In this document: positions 33,193 through 45,144 of the stretch, piece after piece
Layout of the letters: the number at the start of each line of letters is the position of its first letter
Numbering within the stretch: the stretch's first letter is position 1
DNA from: Volutella citrinella
Lineage: Eukaryota > Ascomycota > Sordariomycetes > Hypocreales > Nectriaceae
Assembly (NCBI GenBank): GCA_034401135.1
Contig: JAWZSP010000008.1
Location: 1,302,001-1,366,000, forward strand
DNA: 64,000 bases
Direction: 5' to 3'
Position numbers and translations under genes: made by a program
The notes under the pieces: generated by a model
Seen by the model: the letters and a program-made list of their open reading frames with translations, nothing else
Told to the model about the DNA's origin: nothing
Database searches by the model: none

Positions 33193-34057
33193 ATGGGTAT
33201 CTGGGACACATTTTCGGACATGGTCGAGGCCGTGACGCCTTGGAGCGTTGTTGAGGCCGAGGCCCTTGCTGCTGAGGAGTCTAAGGTACGGGAACGCTCA
33301 TGTTTTTTTTCTTCTCATCGGACTGGCGTCGACCGCATTTGCTCTCCGCCGGGGAATCAATTCGCGATGCGGGAGACTTTGGAAGATGGAGATTGTTGCC
33401 ACGATGCCATTGATCCAGGTGTACTGACGTAATGCCCTTAGGAGGAGCCCGCCGCCGAGACCAAGGACGAGCCCGAGGAGGCCGAGGAGGAGGAAGAGGA
33501 GGAGGAAGACGAAGAGGAGGAGGAGGAGGAGCTTGTCGACCCCAAGGATACTCTTGAGGAAGGTCCGTTACCGCATTCCATCCACCTTTTGGCGCCGCTC
33601 GAACACGATGTCGCCGTCCGGGTCGCAACGAGTGATTTAGGTCCCCCATCACTCGGCACCTCCTAGACGCGACATCAGGCAGCGGTTCCAACCGACGATT
33701 ATGTAGCTAACGTTGCCGCCGACAGAGTGCAGGAACTCCGCCCAGTGCGCCCCCGCCAAGCACCACTTCGACGAGTGCGTTGAGCGCGTCACCCAGCAGG
33801 AGGAGAACGAGGGCGGTGCCAAGGAGGACTGCGTTGAGGAGTGTATGTGCCCGCCAACCCCGTACCGTATTGTGCAGCAGCATGCCCGTTTCCGGGTGTA
33901 TCGAAGCAAGCCCGGGAGCTATGCGACTGCGTGCTGCGGCTGCGGCATCTTCTTGGAGAATGCCATTGACTGACTTGCGTCCCTTTATCTAGTCTTCCAC
34001 CTCGCCCACTGCGCTACCGCCTGCGCTGCCCCCAAGCTTTGGTCCAAGCTCAAGTAA
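33193..34057 (+). CDS. QCR6: Cytochrome bc1 complex hinge protein (subunit 6)
   Basis: Four exons, 33193-33285, 33442-33562, 33726-33842 and 33993-34057, give 131 residues. Introns are 156, 163 and 150 nt, long for this window relative to the small exons. The product is the acidic hinge protein of mitochondrial complex III, which sits on the intermembrane side near cytochrome c1. The middle is a run of Glu/Asp (about residues 43-62). The C-terminal half has the paired cysteines of the UCR hinge family: ECRNSAQCAPAKHHFDECV and CVEEFFHLAHCATACAAPKLWSKLK, which form disulfides in known structures. The start MGIWDTFSDMVEAVTPWS lacks a classical presequence, as is usual for the hinge protein, which uses an acidic N-terminal region. 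Confidence 0.92.
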
Positions 34058-37000
34058 ACCCGTCGCCCCGATGCCACTCTTGATCCGGATCGGCGCGCAC
34101 ATGTGCGGACGCGAGATGACAATACCATTGGCGGAGGCTTGACCTGCCTGGATGCCGGAACGAGGCAATTTGGGTGCTGTTTGCGCCTTTGGGGGTCTCT
34201 GGCCCCTTGTACGACCTGTTCGTCTGTTGGATGCCGATGCTCGCTGGGAGCCCTTTGCTGGGAGCTGCGGCCTCTTTCTGTATCATACGCTGCAATGCCC
34301 TGAATAGATTTCTCTTCCACAGACTCGCCCACCTCTTGGTTATTTACTGCAGCTATCGACGGAATGCCCTACTAATGTGGTATTTTTCGCTCTTGGGTTG
34401 AATAACGATTTGCAGCTACACTTGCATGCGTAGCATCACAGTTGTGCAGCCCGGATGACACAGTTGCTCGTATTGTTGAGTTTGTATCTGCATAGCTGGT
34501 GAAGTTTCCTATATGCACCCTGAGGGGCCAAATACCGCCAGAGCTGGACTTGTTCCAAAAAAAAAAATGAATACGCATACTTAATAACTCAGTAAGATAG
34601 ACCTCTTGAGTAGAAGATGGTGTATGGTGCAATAGTTGGGGTCAGCAATGGGTCGCTTCTGCAAGCATGAGAGTTCACCTGAAACGAGCCCAACGTGGTG
34701 AGTGGCAATAGTGGCTGGTGAGGACAAAGAGCTATCCTGATGAGTAAAGCCCCTGGTTAATAGCCAGAGTAACCCTGCGGGCACCCGGGTATACGGCTTG
34801 TTGCTGCACGACCTCATCCTTGAACGACGCCAATCTATTGTCCTGTGTGGAGCAGCACGATTCCCGATGAGCCGCGTTGTGACCGACGGTACGGTCATGT
34901 GTTACCAACTCGTGGATGGGGACAACCATCCACATACCAAGTTGGTTGGTATCCGCGGGTAACTAGTTTAGAGACAACCCATCCAGCTGCAGGATTTCGA
35001 GCGCTGCCAACCATCGCCGACCACTGCACTAAGGATTGTGGCCGCATGATGCCAGAAGGTAACATCGCCCCCCAGGAGCTAGTTCAGTTTTGCAATGGGC
35101 TTCTTAATAGTAGCTTTAAACGAAGCGAATTCAATGGTAGGAAAAATTGACCAGGACCTTCCCCGCACGCACATGCGTAAATGTAGACACTTGACAGCGT
35201 CGTTCCGTCTAACTATCTGGCTTCGACGGAGGAAGCCCAATGCCCAGGCCCTTCGGACTACGAGATGGCAGGCGCCACACCGTCAGGTTAGAGTTAGAAC
35301 AACAAAGTAGCGCATTTTTTCAATTCCAGTCAAATCCTTACGCTTGGAGGAAACCTTCGTCGGTCTGTTCTAGGCACTGCTGAGTTAACCGAGGCAACCA
35401 AAGAGGGAAATGGCCCCGAGAGCATGAAACCCTTCTGGGTTTGTGGAGGGGGTCGAGGGTGTCGAAGATTGTGAGCAGGGTCGTGCCGCAGCAAATCAGA
35501 GAAGACAACCAAGTGCTGATAACCACCGCGGTTGCTATCTTGGGGAGGTGGAGGTCTTGCGACCGAGGACTGTTCATCATCTACGGCCGATGGGCAGCGG
35601 GTGACAATTGTGGGAGTTGATGCACCTGCATGCATGTGGTTGCGATACCGTTCATTGGCGCTCCCACCCAAAAATGGCAAATCTAGACACTTCAACCAGG
35701 CCTGGCTTTGACGTTTTTGTGTGCACGGATCAGTCCCGAGGGGGTTTTGCGAGATGATGATGGCAGCCAGGCAGATCGCATAATAAAGGTGAAACGTGCC
35801 CGTTTGCTATTCTGGGACTTGAGGCGATGCTGCTCCACGTAAGACTGCAGGCGCATCGCTAGAAGTGCTCGCAAAGGTCAGCTCGAGCTTCGGGTGCGGG
35901 CCAGTTAATGCGTAAGCCGCTATCGCAGTGGGCGAGATAGCCAAACCCAAAAGAAGAGCATGCCGATGCAGTCTATCCGGACAGACGAGCCGAAGGCGTT
36001 GCCCACTGGAGTGGGAGATGATGGGAGAGAGAGAGAGTGATAGCAAGGTCAGTGAAGCAGGGCATGTGCCGTAGAGCAGCGCGATACCATGCCGTTTTGG
36101 GGGGGAAGCTGTTGATAAACGGTGGGAGAGGATGGGAAGGTGGCGCTCGGGACTGGTCTACTCCGTCGTCCGTGGGTACGACGCAAGGCCTAGCCGGCGC
36201 TGTGAGTGCTTGGGGTGGCCGTTTTAGGGGTGCAATAGGCGACGGAGGGCCGCGGGACAGCGGGGTGGAGCCTGGGCCCCTGGTGGGATCCTGGGGACCC
36301 ATGACGCACCCTGCCGCACTCTGTTGCGACAATGCGAGGGCCCGCTGGAGGGGCCCTGCGATGGCCTGCAGTGGCATGCTGTGGGTGGGTGCCGCAGTGG
36401 GCGTCGCGCCGCAGTGGTGCTTGATGCGGTCGCTGCTCTGGGCGTCGTTCCAGTTCCAGTCAGGGCTTCAGTTGCCTCGCCATGGATCGTGTAACCTGGA
36501 CCGACCAACACACTCACATCGCCGCCCGCACCGGCTGAGCTTCCCTTTGCGTTTCCGCGCACTCCCCTTTCGTATCTTTCTCTTCCTCTTTTTGCATTTC
36601 CCATCCCGCATTCCCATCTTCGTCTTCCATCTCCCTCTCTGCCTCTTGCCACCATCCGCAGACCAGACGGTGCGCGTCGAATAAACCAGAGCAGCTGGCC
36701 CCTTGCACGGTCCAGATCCCATCTCCAAGGTACATCCCCGGGCAGTCAACAACAGACACCTCACTGGACGCCAGGCCAGCGCCCACGCCGCCCTGCGCCC
36801 CTGGACGGACGGCGCCTGCTCTGCGACAGCCTCCGGCACTATCCACCCGGCCTCAGTACCAAACCCCTACCCAGACAACCAGACCAGAGTACCGGCGGTC
36901 GCCCCACGAAATCTCAGATCAGCGGCGCACACCACTACCCGCTGATAGTTAAATGAGCCGTTCCTCACTTCAGCCCCCTCGGCCCCCTCAGCTCTAAGAG

Positions 37001-37130
37001 ACTACAGAGAGGAGGACGGATCAGACCAAGGGCGAGAATCAATCTCTGCAACCGACGCCCACGCCCACGCGCGCGACAAAGCAGCAAGACTGCGCGACCC
37101 AGGCCTCGAGAGAGCCCGCTCCGAGCAACC
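34058..37130. other. Gene-free intergenic stretch of 3.1 kb
   Basis: This lies between QCR6 and the FLVCR-like transporter, both on the plus strand. No supported gene. The right third is GC-rich and ends in a pyrimidine-rich leader. Confidence 0.5.
36536..36655 (+). promoter_or_regulatory. Pyrimidine-rich promoter/leader tract
   Basis: About 120 bases dominated by C and T (CTTTCTCTTCCTCTTTTTGC and similar) lie about 480 bases before the FLVCR-like start codon. Such CT tracts mark core promoters and transcription starts of many filamentous-fungal genes. The role is inferred from composition. Confidence 0.4.
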
Positions 37131-38779
37131 ATGGCAGGCGAATCCCCCGATCTGGCCCGCTTCTGGCGCACCAAGCAGAAGCTGGGGTCGCACGACTTCA
37201 CCCTCAACGAGCGCGAGCGCGGCAGCAACGACGGCAGCAACCCAGATGGCCAGGCCGCCGCGGACGGCAGCGTCAACGAGGGCTCGTCCACCGAGTACCG
37301 CACCTACAAGCGCCGCTGGTTCGGCCTTGCCCAGCTCACCCTGATGAACATTATTGTGTCTTGGGATGTAAGTATCGCTGCCCTCTGCTCTCCCCGGCCT
37401 CTCCCTAATCCACCACTTCCTCCCCACCCCGCCGCTGCTGGCCCATCACACGACACCAAACTCAAACTGACTGTGGTAAAAAAGTGGATGACCTTTGCGC
37501 CCGTTGCAGGGCAAGCCTCTGCGTACTACAACGTGCCCGAGTCGACCATCAACTGGATCAGCACCGCATTCTTCCTGTCCTTTGTGTTCGTGTCTCCAAT
37601 CTGCATCGCTACGCTGCACCGTGGACCAAGGCCCGCGTTCATCACGGCCGCCGTGCTCATCCTCATTGGCAATTGGATCCGATATGCCGGCGCGACTAAG
37701 AAGAGCGGCGGCAACATTGCCCACGCCATGGCCGGCGAGATTGTCATTGGCTTCGCCCAGCCATTCATCCTCGCTGCTCCGACCCGGTACTCGGACCTGT
37801 GGTTCACGAACCGCGGCCGCGTTGCTGCCACTGCCCTCACCAGTTTGGCCAACCCCTTAGGTGCCGCTCTGGCCCAACTCATCACCCCCTTCTGGGTTAG
37901 CAAGCCCGAGGACATGTCCAACATGATTCTCTATATCTCCATTATTGTGAGTATTTGCCTTCTGCATCTGCATCTGCACCGCCCTGCCCTGCTCTTACTG
38001 ACACGATGCGGTAGTCCTCTGTCTGCTCCCTGCCGGCACTGCTGGTTCCTGGCAAACCACCATCGCCCGTGGGACCATCCTCGAAGACACCCAAGCTCTC
38101 GTTGCGAGACTCGGTTGGCGTCCTCACCAGCTCGCTCGAGCTGTGGCTAATATTGATTCCGTTCGCCGTCTACGTTGGCTTCTTCAATTCGATTTCGTCC
38201 CTCCTGAATCAAATGATGAAGCCGTACGGCTTCACCGACGACGAGGCCGGCATCGGTGGTGCCATCCTCATCGTCGTCGGTCTGGTTGCTTCCGCCATCT
38301 CTTCTCCGATCCTCGACCGCACCAAGACGTTCCTTATCGCCATCAAGATCGTCGTACCGATCATTGGCCTGATGTACCTCGCCTTCGTGTGGATGCCCGA
38401 GACCAAGTCGATTGCCGGCCCCTATGTCATCCTCGCCATCCTCGGCGCCTCGTCCTTTTCCCTCGTCCCCGTTGCCCTCGAGTACCTCATAGAGCTGAGC
38501 CATCCTCTCAGCCCCGAGGTTACGTCCACTTTCGCCTGGGCCGGCGGGCAGCTCCTGGGTGCCATCTTCACCATTATCAGCGACCACATGAGAGCCGGCT
38601 CGGACGCCAGCCCTCCTAAAAACATGAAAAATGCCCTGATCTTCCAGGCTGTTATTGCTCTCGCCGTGGTGCCCCTACCGCTATGCCTGGGCTTGTTTGG
38701 ACGCTCGGACAAGGTCTCTCTTCGCCGGGTTCGCTCCGATGAGCGGGATCGCCCGTCAACGGTCGAGACGATGGAATGA
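37131..38779 (+). CDS. FLVCR-like major facilitator (SLC49-type) transporter
   Basis: Three exons, 37131-37367, 37485-37946 and 38015-38779, give 487 residues. Introns are 117 and 68 nt, both phase 0. After a hydrophilic N-terminus of about 60 residues comes a basic [22 protein letters not shown], the entry to the first membrane segment. About a dozen hydrophobic segments follow. Family-like motifs are [29 protein letters not shown] and [27 protein letters not shown], the last typical of FLVCR/DIRC2 proteins. Animal members move heme, choline or related small molecules; the fungal substrate is unknown. The C-terminal tail is charged and cytosolic. The start ATG (ACCATGGCA) is in good context. 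Confidence 0.85.
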
Positions 38780-39015
38780 ATGATCTCGCGAAATGAATAG
38801 GCGCCTGTACAGGGATTCAGGATGGTTCACGATGATTCTGGAGTCAATATTTGGAACGGTTTGCGTCTATACCACTGTAAATGTTGTGTAATGTAATATA
38901 TCTGCGCATGCCGGTTCTCTTCACCGCAAATATACCCATTCTTTAATTCTCGTGGGATCAACTACACCCACCCAGTTGTAGCCATTATGGCCCGGCTCTT
39001 AAGATCCAAATCCCT

Positions 39016-40673
39016 TTACGCCTTGCCCACTTTTAGTATATCCTCCCATTCGCGTCGCAGATCCTCCATGACCTTCCAGACTTGAGCACCCTCGGCCTCA
39101 AACTCGACAAAGTCTTCCTTGGTCGCTTCCTTGCTGCCGCGCTTACGGCCAACACTCCTGCGCTGGCATCCAATTGCATTGTCGGCGGCGGTCTCGACAC
39201 GGCCTTCCCATCCCCAGCCCTCGACCTCGGTCTTCTTGACTATGTCGCGGAGGGAGGAATCGGTAGAACTGCCCCACTTGATCCTCTCGGCGTGGGCAGC
39301 GTCGAGCGTGTCTTGCTCGGCAAGAGTGATCCAGACGGGGGCGTGGGCGCCTCGATACGCCTCGACAGTGTGCCAAGGGGAGCCGAGCATACGGGCTACG
39401 ATGAGAGCGAGCTCGTAGGCCCACATGAGGAACCAGGGGAGAGGAAACAGCGTGCTGACGACGATGCCCGGGTGGGTGAGGTACATGCGCGGTGGCACGG
39501 CAGTGCTGTTCTCATCCATGGCGAAGTAGGACGAGACGCTTGGTTGCGCGGCAGGGAGGGAGCTGGCGATGGAGAGGACATCGGTGAGGCGCTTGGTCGA
39601 CTCATAAGGTACGACACTGCGGAACGCCTGTGGGTCGGACATGTCGAGGGCCGAGTCGACGGCCTCGAGGCTGCTGGTCCAGACGATGCGGCCCGGGGGT
39701 GGACCGTCGGCGGAGGGGCGGGAGAGGAGCGGGAGGAGCTGGTGAGCTAGGAGGTAGTGGCCAAAGAGGCAGGCTGTGAAGACTTCTCCGAGGAGAGGCT
39801 TGGTAGGCTGTGGTAGTTGTGTTAGTTATCCACCGTCTTGATATGCCCGTTTCTGGCCTTGACAGCCACCTAGCTGACTGACCAGCTAGAAAGACTTACA
39901 TAGTTGTAGCTTGGCCGCTCATTCAAGATTCTCGTGGGCAGCGCCATCTTGAATGTTGGCCAGGTAAACGACTCCAAAATACCCTTGGAAAGAATCGACC
40001 AGACGGCACCGAACCAGTTCACGCCGGACCACCCTCCGTAGGCGGCGTTGAAGACAAGGCTGTCCAGCCTGGGGATCTTCACATCTCGCAGCGCCTCGCC
40101 CTCACAGCCGTCCGGGTTGCTCACAGTGCCCTCGACCAGCCGCCCAGCGAATTCGTACACGCCACGCAGGTCGCACAGGTCCAGCTGCGGGCTGACGACG
40201 TGGAGGCGGGCGACGGTGTCCTGCCAGCGGTACGAGTCGGCGCCGACGCGAGCCTGCAGCGCCGGCGACGACTTGGCCGCGCTCTCGGCATATGCGCGCA
40301 GGGCGTTGACCGTCTGCCGCGACTTGGCCGGAGAGCGAGTTGTAGGCAGCAAGATGAGGTGCGAGGTGAGAGAGCGGGTGGCCAGGAACTCGTCGATGAG
40401 GCGCTCGCCGATACTCAGGCCAATGCCGCTACGGGTTTTTCCATGGTGGTTAGCCGGAGCAGCTCTCTATGCCAACAGACAGAGATGGGGTGAGTGGGGA
40501 AAAGCAGACAAAGTGAAACAATGAACATGTGCACATGCTAGCCTCCTCGTCGAATTCCGTCTCATCCTGGTCTTGGGGGGGAGCTCGTCTTACCTGTTAG
40601 CCCCCGTGATCAGCACAAAGAGCTGCTCGTCGGCAGCCAGGCCATCCCAAGGTGCAGGCTGAGAACCACCCAT
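39016..40673 (-). CDS. ERG27: 3-ketosteroid reductase of ergosterol synthesis
   Basis: Three exons, 40673-40594, 40428-39900 and 39807-39016, give 466 residues; introns are 165 and 92 nt. The enzyme reduces the C-3 ketone during C-4 demethylation in ergosterol synthesis, in the ER C-4 demethylation complex. It is a short-chain dehydrogenase: the NADP-binding glycine motif is LITGANSGIG (residues 21-30, split by intron 1), the conserved NAAYGG strand end follows, and the active site is WTSSLEA plus VPYESTKR (Tyr271, Lys275). The long C-terminal part (PPRMYLTHPGIVVSTLFPLP, WFLMWAYELALIVARML) carries a hydrophobic stretch consistent with ER membrane association. Motifs, order and length fit Erg27 well. 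A CACGTG lies at 40864-40869, about 190 bases upstream of the start. Confidence 0.88.
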
Positions 40674-41197
40674 TGGGGCAACAAGAAGTATTCAATGGGA
40701 TCAGATGCAACGGAAGAGGGTTTCTCTGGGATTTCGGGGTCGGCGCAGCCTCTTGTTCATTAAATAGCAGGGGTGACGATGGGATGCGTTGCTTGAATAC
40801 ACCAGCTCTTGTTGGTGCATCTGCCAGCGCTGCTGCAGTCCCGGAACGCGCTGTCCCGCGCCCCACGTGATGGGCCCATGGAGCGAAAGCGAGGCCATTC
40901 GTATTCGTACCAGAATTGGGGAAAAAGGCGAGAATTGCTAAGGAAGGTACGTCAAGGTAATCAGGGAGCAGTCACATCACATCACGGACAGTCTCCAGCT
41001 TCAGTCGTCATCATCATTAAATTGACTTTTACTTTGCTAATTTGTATAATTTGTAGGAATAAAGGAGAGCAGTTCGCAGCGCCGCTATAGAAACAAGACT
41101 TGGCTTTTTCGCCTGCAACCTCCCAAACAGACTCCTGTAGAAATTATCACCCTCGTACTATATGTAGGTGCATTGCTTCAATGGCCTTCTCTTCAGC
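40674..41197. other. Intergenic between two minus-strand genes
   Basis: 524 bases hold the ERG27 promoter and the Scp160 3' region. AT-rich around 41010-41060. No gene. Confidence 0.6.
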
Positions 41198-44100
41198 CTA
41201 CTCCCGAGCCTTGCTAGCTCCCTCACGGACAGCCTCAAGAATCAGATCCTTGGCAAGCTCGACACCATCAGTGCTGCCAATAATCTCAATCGCCTCATCC
41301 TTGGCCTGGTCACGCGGGACCTGGATCTTGCAGTTGCTCTGCTTTCGGATCGCGTTGACCTTGGATCCGTTGGGGCCAATCACATGGCGGTAGGTCCTGG
41401 GGTCGGGAAGAACAAGGTAGCCGGTGGCGTCGTTCTTCTGCGCCTGCTCCAGTGCTCGCGCAATCATCTCTTTGGCCTTCTCGACGCCCTCAGGCGAGCC
41501 GCGCAGCACCCAGGGGATCTCGCCCTCCTCGCCAGCAGCAACGTGGACGACGTTCCAGGAGTGTGCGTCAGTCGTGGCATCTGCATCATCAGTGATCAGA
41601 GGCAGAGCGCCGACGTTGGAGCGAGCAGTGGTATCAGGCCTGGCGGGAACGGTCTGACCAGCGTGGTCGACAGTAACCTGGTGGTTGTTTCGCAGCTGGC
41701 GGAAGAACTGACCGCCGTTGGAAACGGAGTGGTGGAGGGCTCGGGGAACCTGGATGGTCTCGCCCTGTTGCTGCTTGATCAGCGACAGGATATGCTCCTT
41801 GGCCTTCTCGACATTCTCAGGACGGCCAGTCAGCTTGACGCCAGTCTTGCCGTCACCCTGGCGAGGAACGTCAATGGACACGCCGAGCTTGGACTCGAGC
41901 TGGCGCTTGACATCACCGCCACGACCAATGAGCGAGCGGTGGTTGTCAATGGGGACGTCAACCACCTCAGTGACCTGGCTGTCACGCTCGCCCACAATCT
42001 CCTGGATCCTCTCGACAATCTTCTGGACCACATCACTGCGGCCCTCGATCTTGATGGTGTTTCCATCAGCCTCCTGCTTGGGGAACTGGATAGTGCGAGC
42101 GAGCTCTCGTCGATCATCAGAGCCACCAGCCTTGACGACAATGTCCCGAAGAGTAGCACCTGCAAAAATAATTAGCAACGGCTTCATAAAAGCGAAAAAG
42201 AAAACAACTTACCGCTGGTGCCAATGAGAGCTCGGTGGTGCTTCTTATCGACATCAAGGGTGCGAACGACAGTATCATCAAAGACGGCGCGCTTCTCCTC
42301 CAGGACCTTCTTCGCCTTGGCGACCTGGGCAGCAGTACCCTTCAGCTGGATCTCGACAATGGGAGTATCGCGATCGGCAGGAACGTCAATCTTAGCGCCA
42401 GTGAGCTGTCGCAGCTCGTCAAGCGCAGCACCACCCTGTCCAATGAGAGAACCGACTTGCTTCTGCTGGACGGGGACTGTGGCCGTGGCAGAGTGCTCCT
42501 CGAGGTACTTGTGGAGAGAGAAGATCTCGTCGCGAGCCTCATCCGCTCCCTTCTTGGGACCGCGGATGATCACCTCATCAGCAGCCTGCTGGCGGCGAGG
42601 CTTGCCAGCATCGCTGGCAGCATCGGCCTGTTCATCCGACACGTTCTTGGCAGATCGGGGGAAGAAGATGAGAACCTTGTAACGCGTCTGGAGTCGGTTG
42701 ATCTGAGTGCCCTGGGAGCCAATGAGCTCACGGTGGTACTTGGGATCAATCTTCAGTGTGTGCGTAGTCTCATCAGCCAAATTGCGTGCGAGGCTCTGGA
42801 TATGGGCGCGGCATGCTTCAGCCTTGGCCTTGGGGCCCTTGAGCTCCACAGTACCGTCCTGGACCTGGATCTCCACGTCGAAACGGTCACGGAGCTCCTT
42901 GATGTTGCTACCTCCCTTGCCAATGAGGTGGTTGGCAAACTTCTGAGGGAAATCAAAAGTCAAAGTGAATCCACGCTCCTTCTCATCCAGCTTCTCCTGC
43001 TCGACGAAAGCATTGGCCTTAGCAGCGAGCTTCTCGACAGCGGAAGCGGGACCACGAAGAGTGACAGTGGTGCCGACCTTGGTCACACGAATGGGGATTT
43101 GATCCTTGGAACGACTCTCCTGCTCCTTCTTGATAAAGCGTCGGAGTCTCTCATGGAACTTGAGAGGAACATCCAGAGTGGCAGTCTTGATCTCCTCCTG
43201 CTTGCTGATCAATTCCTCAACGTGCTTGCATGCGGCTTCGAGTCCCTGCTGGAAGGCTCGGATATCGGCATCCGAGGGCTTGACACGGGGTGGCTGGTAG
43301 GGGCCGTCAGTGGGATCAGCACCCTCGAAAACTAGCAGCACGGGAGCGCCCGCTTCCGAAGCCTCGGGGACGACAATTTGAACACCGTAATCCTTCTTGA
43401 CTCGAGGGGTGACGTCGTTTCGGAGGTGCTGGTGGAAGAAAGGGTCAATGGGGAGAGTAGCCATACGGGAGGGGGGGTGGCCGTTGATGATGCCAGTGAT
43501 CTCGGACTGGGCCCTGATGGCGTTCTTGCCCTCGCGAGAGTACAGCTCCCAAGGCAAAGCCATGTTGTCGGAAAACGGAGTGTTGATGTGGGTGTTGTAC
43601 AACTGCTCCAGTCGCTGAATTTCCTTGCGCTGGCGAAGATATCGAGTAACGTTGCCAGCGTGGGCGGCGGCGCCACCAGGTGCGGTGCGGTGGAAGCGAG
43701 CAATGTCTAGGTTGGACATTTGCATACCCATTGCGAGATCCATCGCCTTCTCGAGACCAGCCTGGACCCGATCGGCCGGGCCAACGACGGTGATGGTGTC
43801 GTCATCCTGATCGGTGGGAAGCAGAATAGCGCAGCCAGTCTCGGCGAAGAAATCATCGGTGGGGAGACCGCGGTCGCCAATGATGAACTGGTGTCGGCCT
43901 CGCTGGATTGAGAGCTGCTCAGCCTGGAGCTGCTTGTGGAGCTCAGCAGCCTGGCGTTCGATCTCGGCACGGGCCTTCTGAACGGCAGCACGGTCTCCAG
44001 CAAGCTGGATGTGGTTCTCCTCGGGGCCAGCGGGCAAGAAAACAGTCTGCTGGCCCTGAGCACCAGGAGTGGGAGCGGGGGCCGAGGAGTAGGCCTGGTG

Positions 44101-45144
44101 AGGCGGAACTCGGATCTGGACACCGTTGCTTTCCTCCAGCGCTTGCGCCAGGGCGTTTCCGGGGCCGGCAATGAAGGGGAAGAAGGCGGAGGGGATGCCG
44201 CGGACCTTGGTCTGGACATTGGAAGATCGATCGCCGGCAATCTTGAGAATCTCGTTGCGAGCCGAGGCAGCGGACAGAGCATTGCCCTCGACGAGAACAT
44301 CAATAGTAGCGTCGTCGTCATCCTCGTCGACCGGCAGGTTTTCATCAGCCTTGGGCAGTTGGATCTTTGCACCAGTCTTCTCCTGGAGAGACTTGATCAT
44401 AGATCCACCCTTGCCAATAATGTGTGCTCGAGTAGACTGAGGAATCGGGACCTTGATAGTAGTCTGTGACAATGTCAGCTATGATGCCTTTTCTCATGCG
44501 ATGTGCAACGGGAGGCTTACCCTGGTGCCGATTTGGTTGACCAGGTCCTTGAGTGCCTGCTGGGCAACATCCTGAGGACCGGTGGCGTCAAACTTGAGGC
44601 GGCCATTGGAAGCAGTAGCCATGCTGATGTTGGCCCGCGACTTGCGGTTGATATCCTTGATAATGTCCGGGATGGGGCGCTTCAGCTGGCCGCGAGGCAT
44701 GATGAACTGGGGCTCGAGGGTGACGGTTTCGACATTACGTCCGGGGATATTGATTGCGGGAGTAGCGCGGGGGGTACCAGGACCAGAGGCCGGGGTGGAA
44801 GATCGAGATCCGCCGTTGGATGCAGCACCATTGGTCTTGCCATTGGCATTCTTGGCTCCCCAGATGGGGGCCACATTGGCACTCTTGCCCTTGGGCGCAC
44901 CGAGCTCAGGGAACAATTCGTGAGACTGGGTATCAAGAGCGCTCCTGGGGCCTTCCTTTTGCTTGCCCGCAGCCTTCTCGCTCATGGGAGCAGCCCAAGA
45001 ACCAGAGGCATCGTTAGCAACCTTGGGCACGGGAAGATCCTCATCGGGAGCATCCTCAACGGTGACGTGGTGGGGAGCTTCGGCGTGCTTCTGCATGAGC
45101 TTCTGGGCAGCAGAGAGCTCGGCGGCAGAGGTATCGGTGGCCAT
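41198..45144 (-). CDS. SCP160: Multi-KH RNA-binding protein, Scp160/vigilin family
   Basis: Three exons, 45144-44521, 44463-42213 and 42159-41198, give 1278 residues; introns are 57 and 53 nt. Scp160 is a polysome- and ER-associated RNA-binding protein that affects translation and mRNA fate. At least twelve KH-like repeats can be traced. Repeats with a GxxG loop read HIIGKGGSMI, FIAGPGNALA, FIIGDRGLPT, HLIGKGGSNI, ELIGSQGTQI, SLIGQGGAAL, ALIGTSGATL, SLIGRGGDVK and HVIGPNGSKV. Others (around LRNDVTPRVKK, RLRRFIKKEQE, HSVSNGGQFF and one in exon 1) lack a proper loop and are degenerate. The first 110 residues are acidic and disordered, with a LFPELGAP segment. The length matches yeast Scp160 (about 1220) and vigilin. 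Confidence 0.93.

Noticed and set aside
36037..36684. 215-codon plus-strand frame before the FLVCR-like gene
   Set aside because: Gly/Pro/Trp noise ending in the pyrimidine tract; no domain.
42235..43335. 366-codon plus-strand frame opposite the Scp160 gene
   Set aside because: Leu/Ser-rich antisense shadow; KH repeats are on the minus strand.
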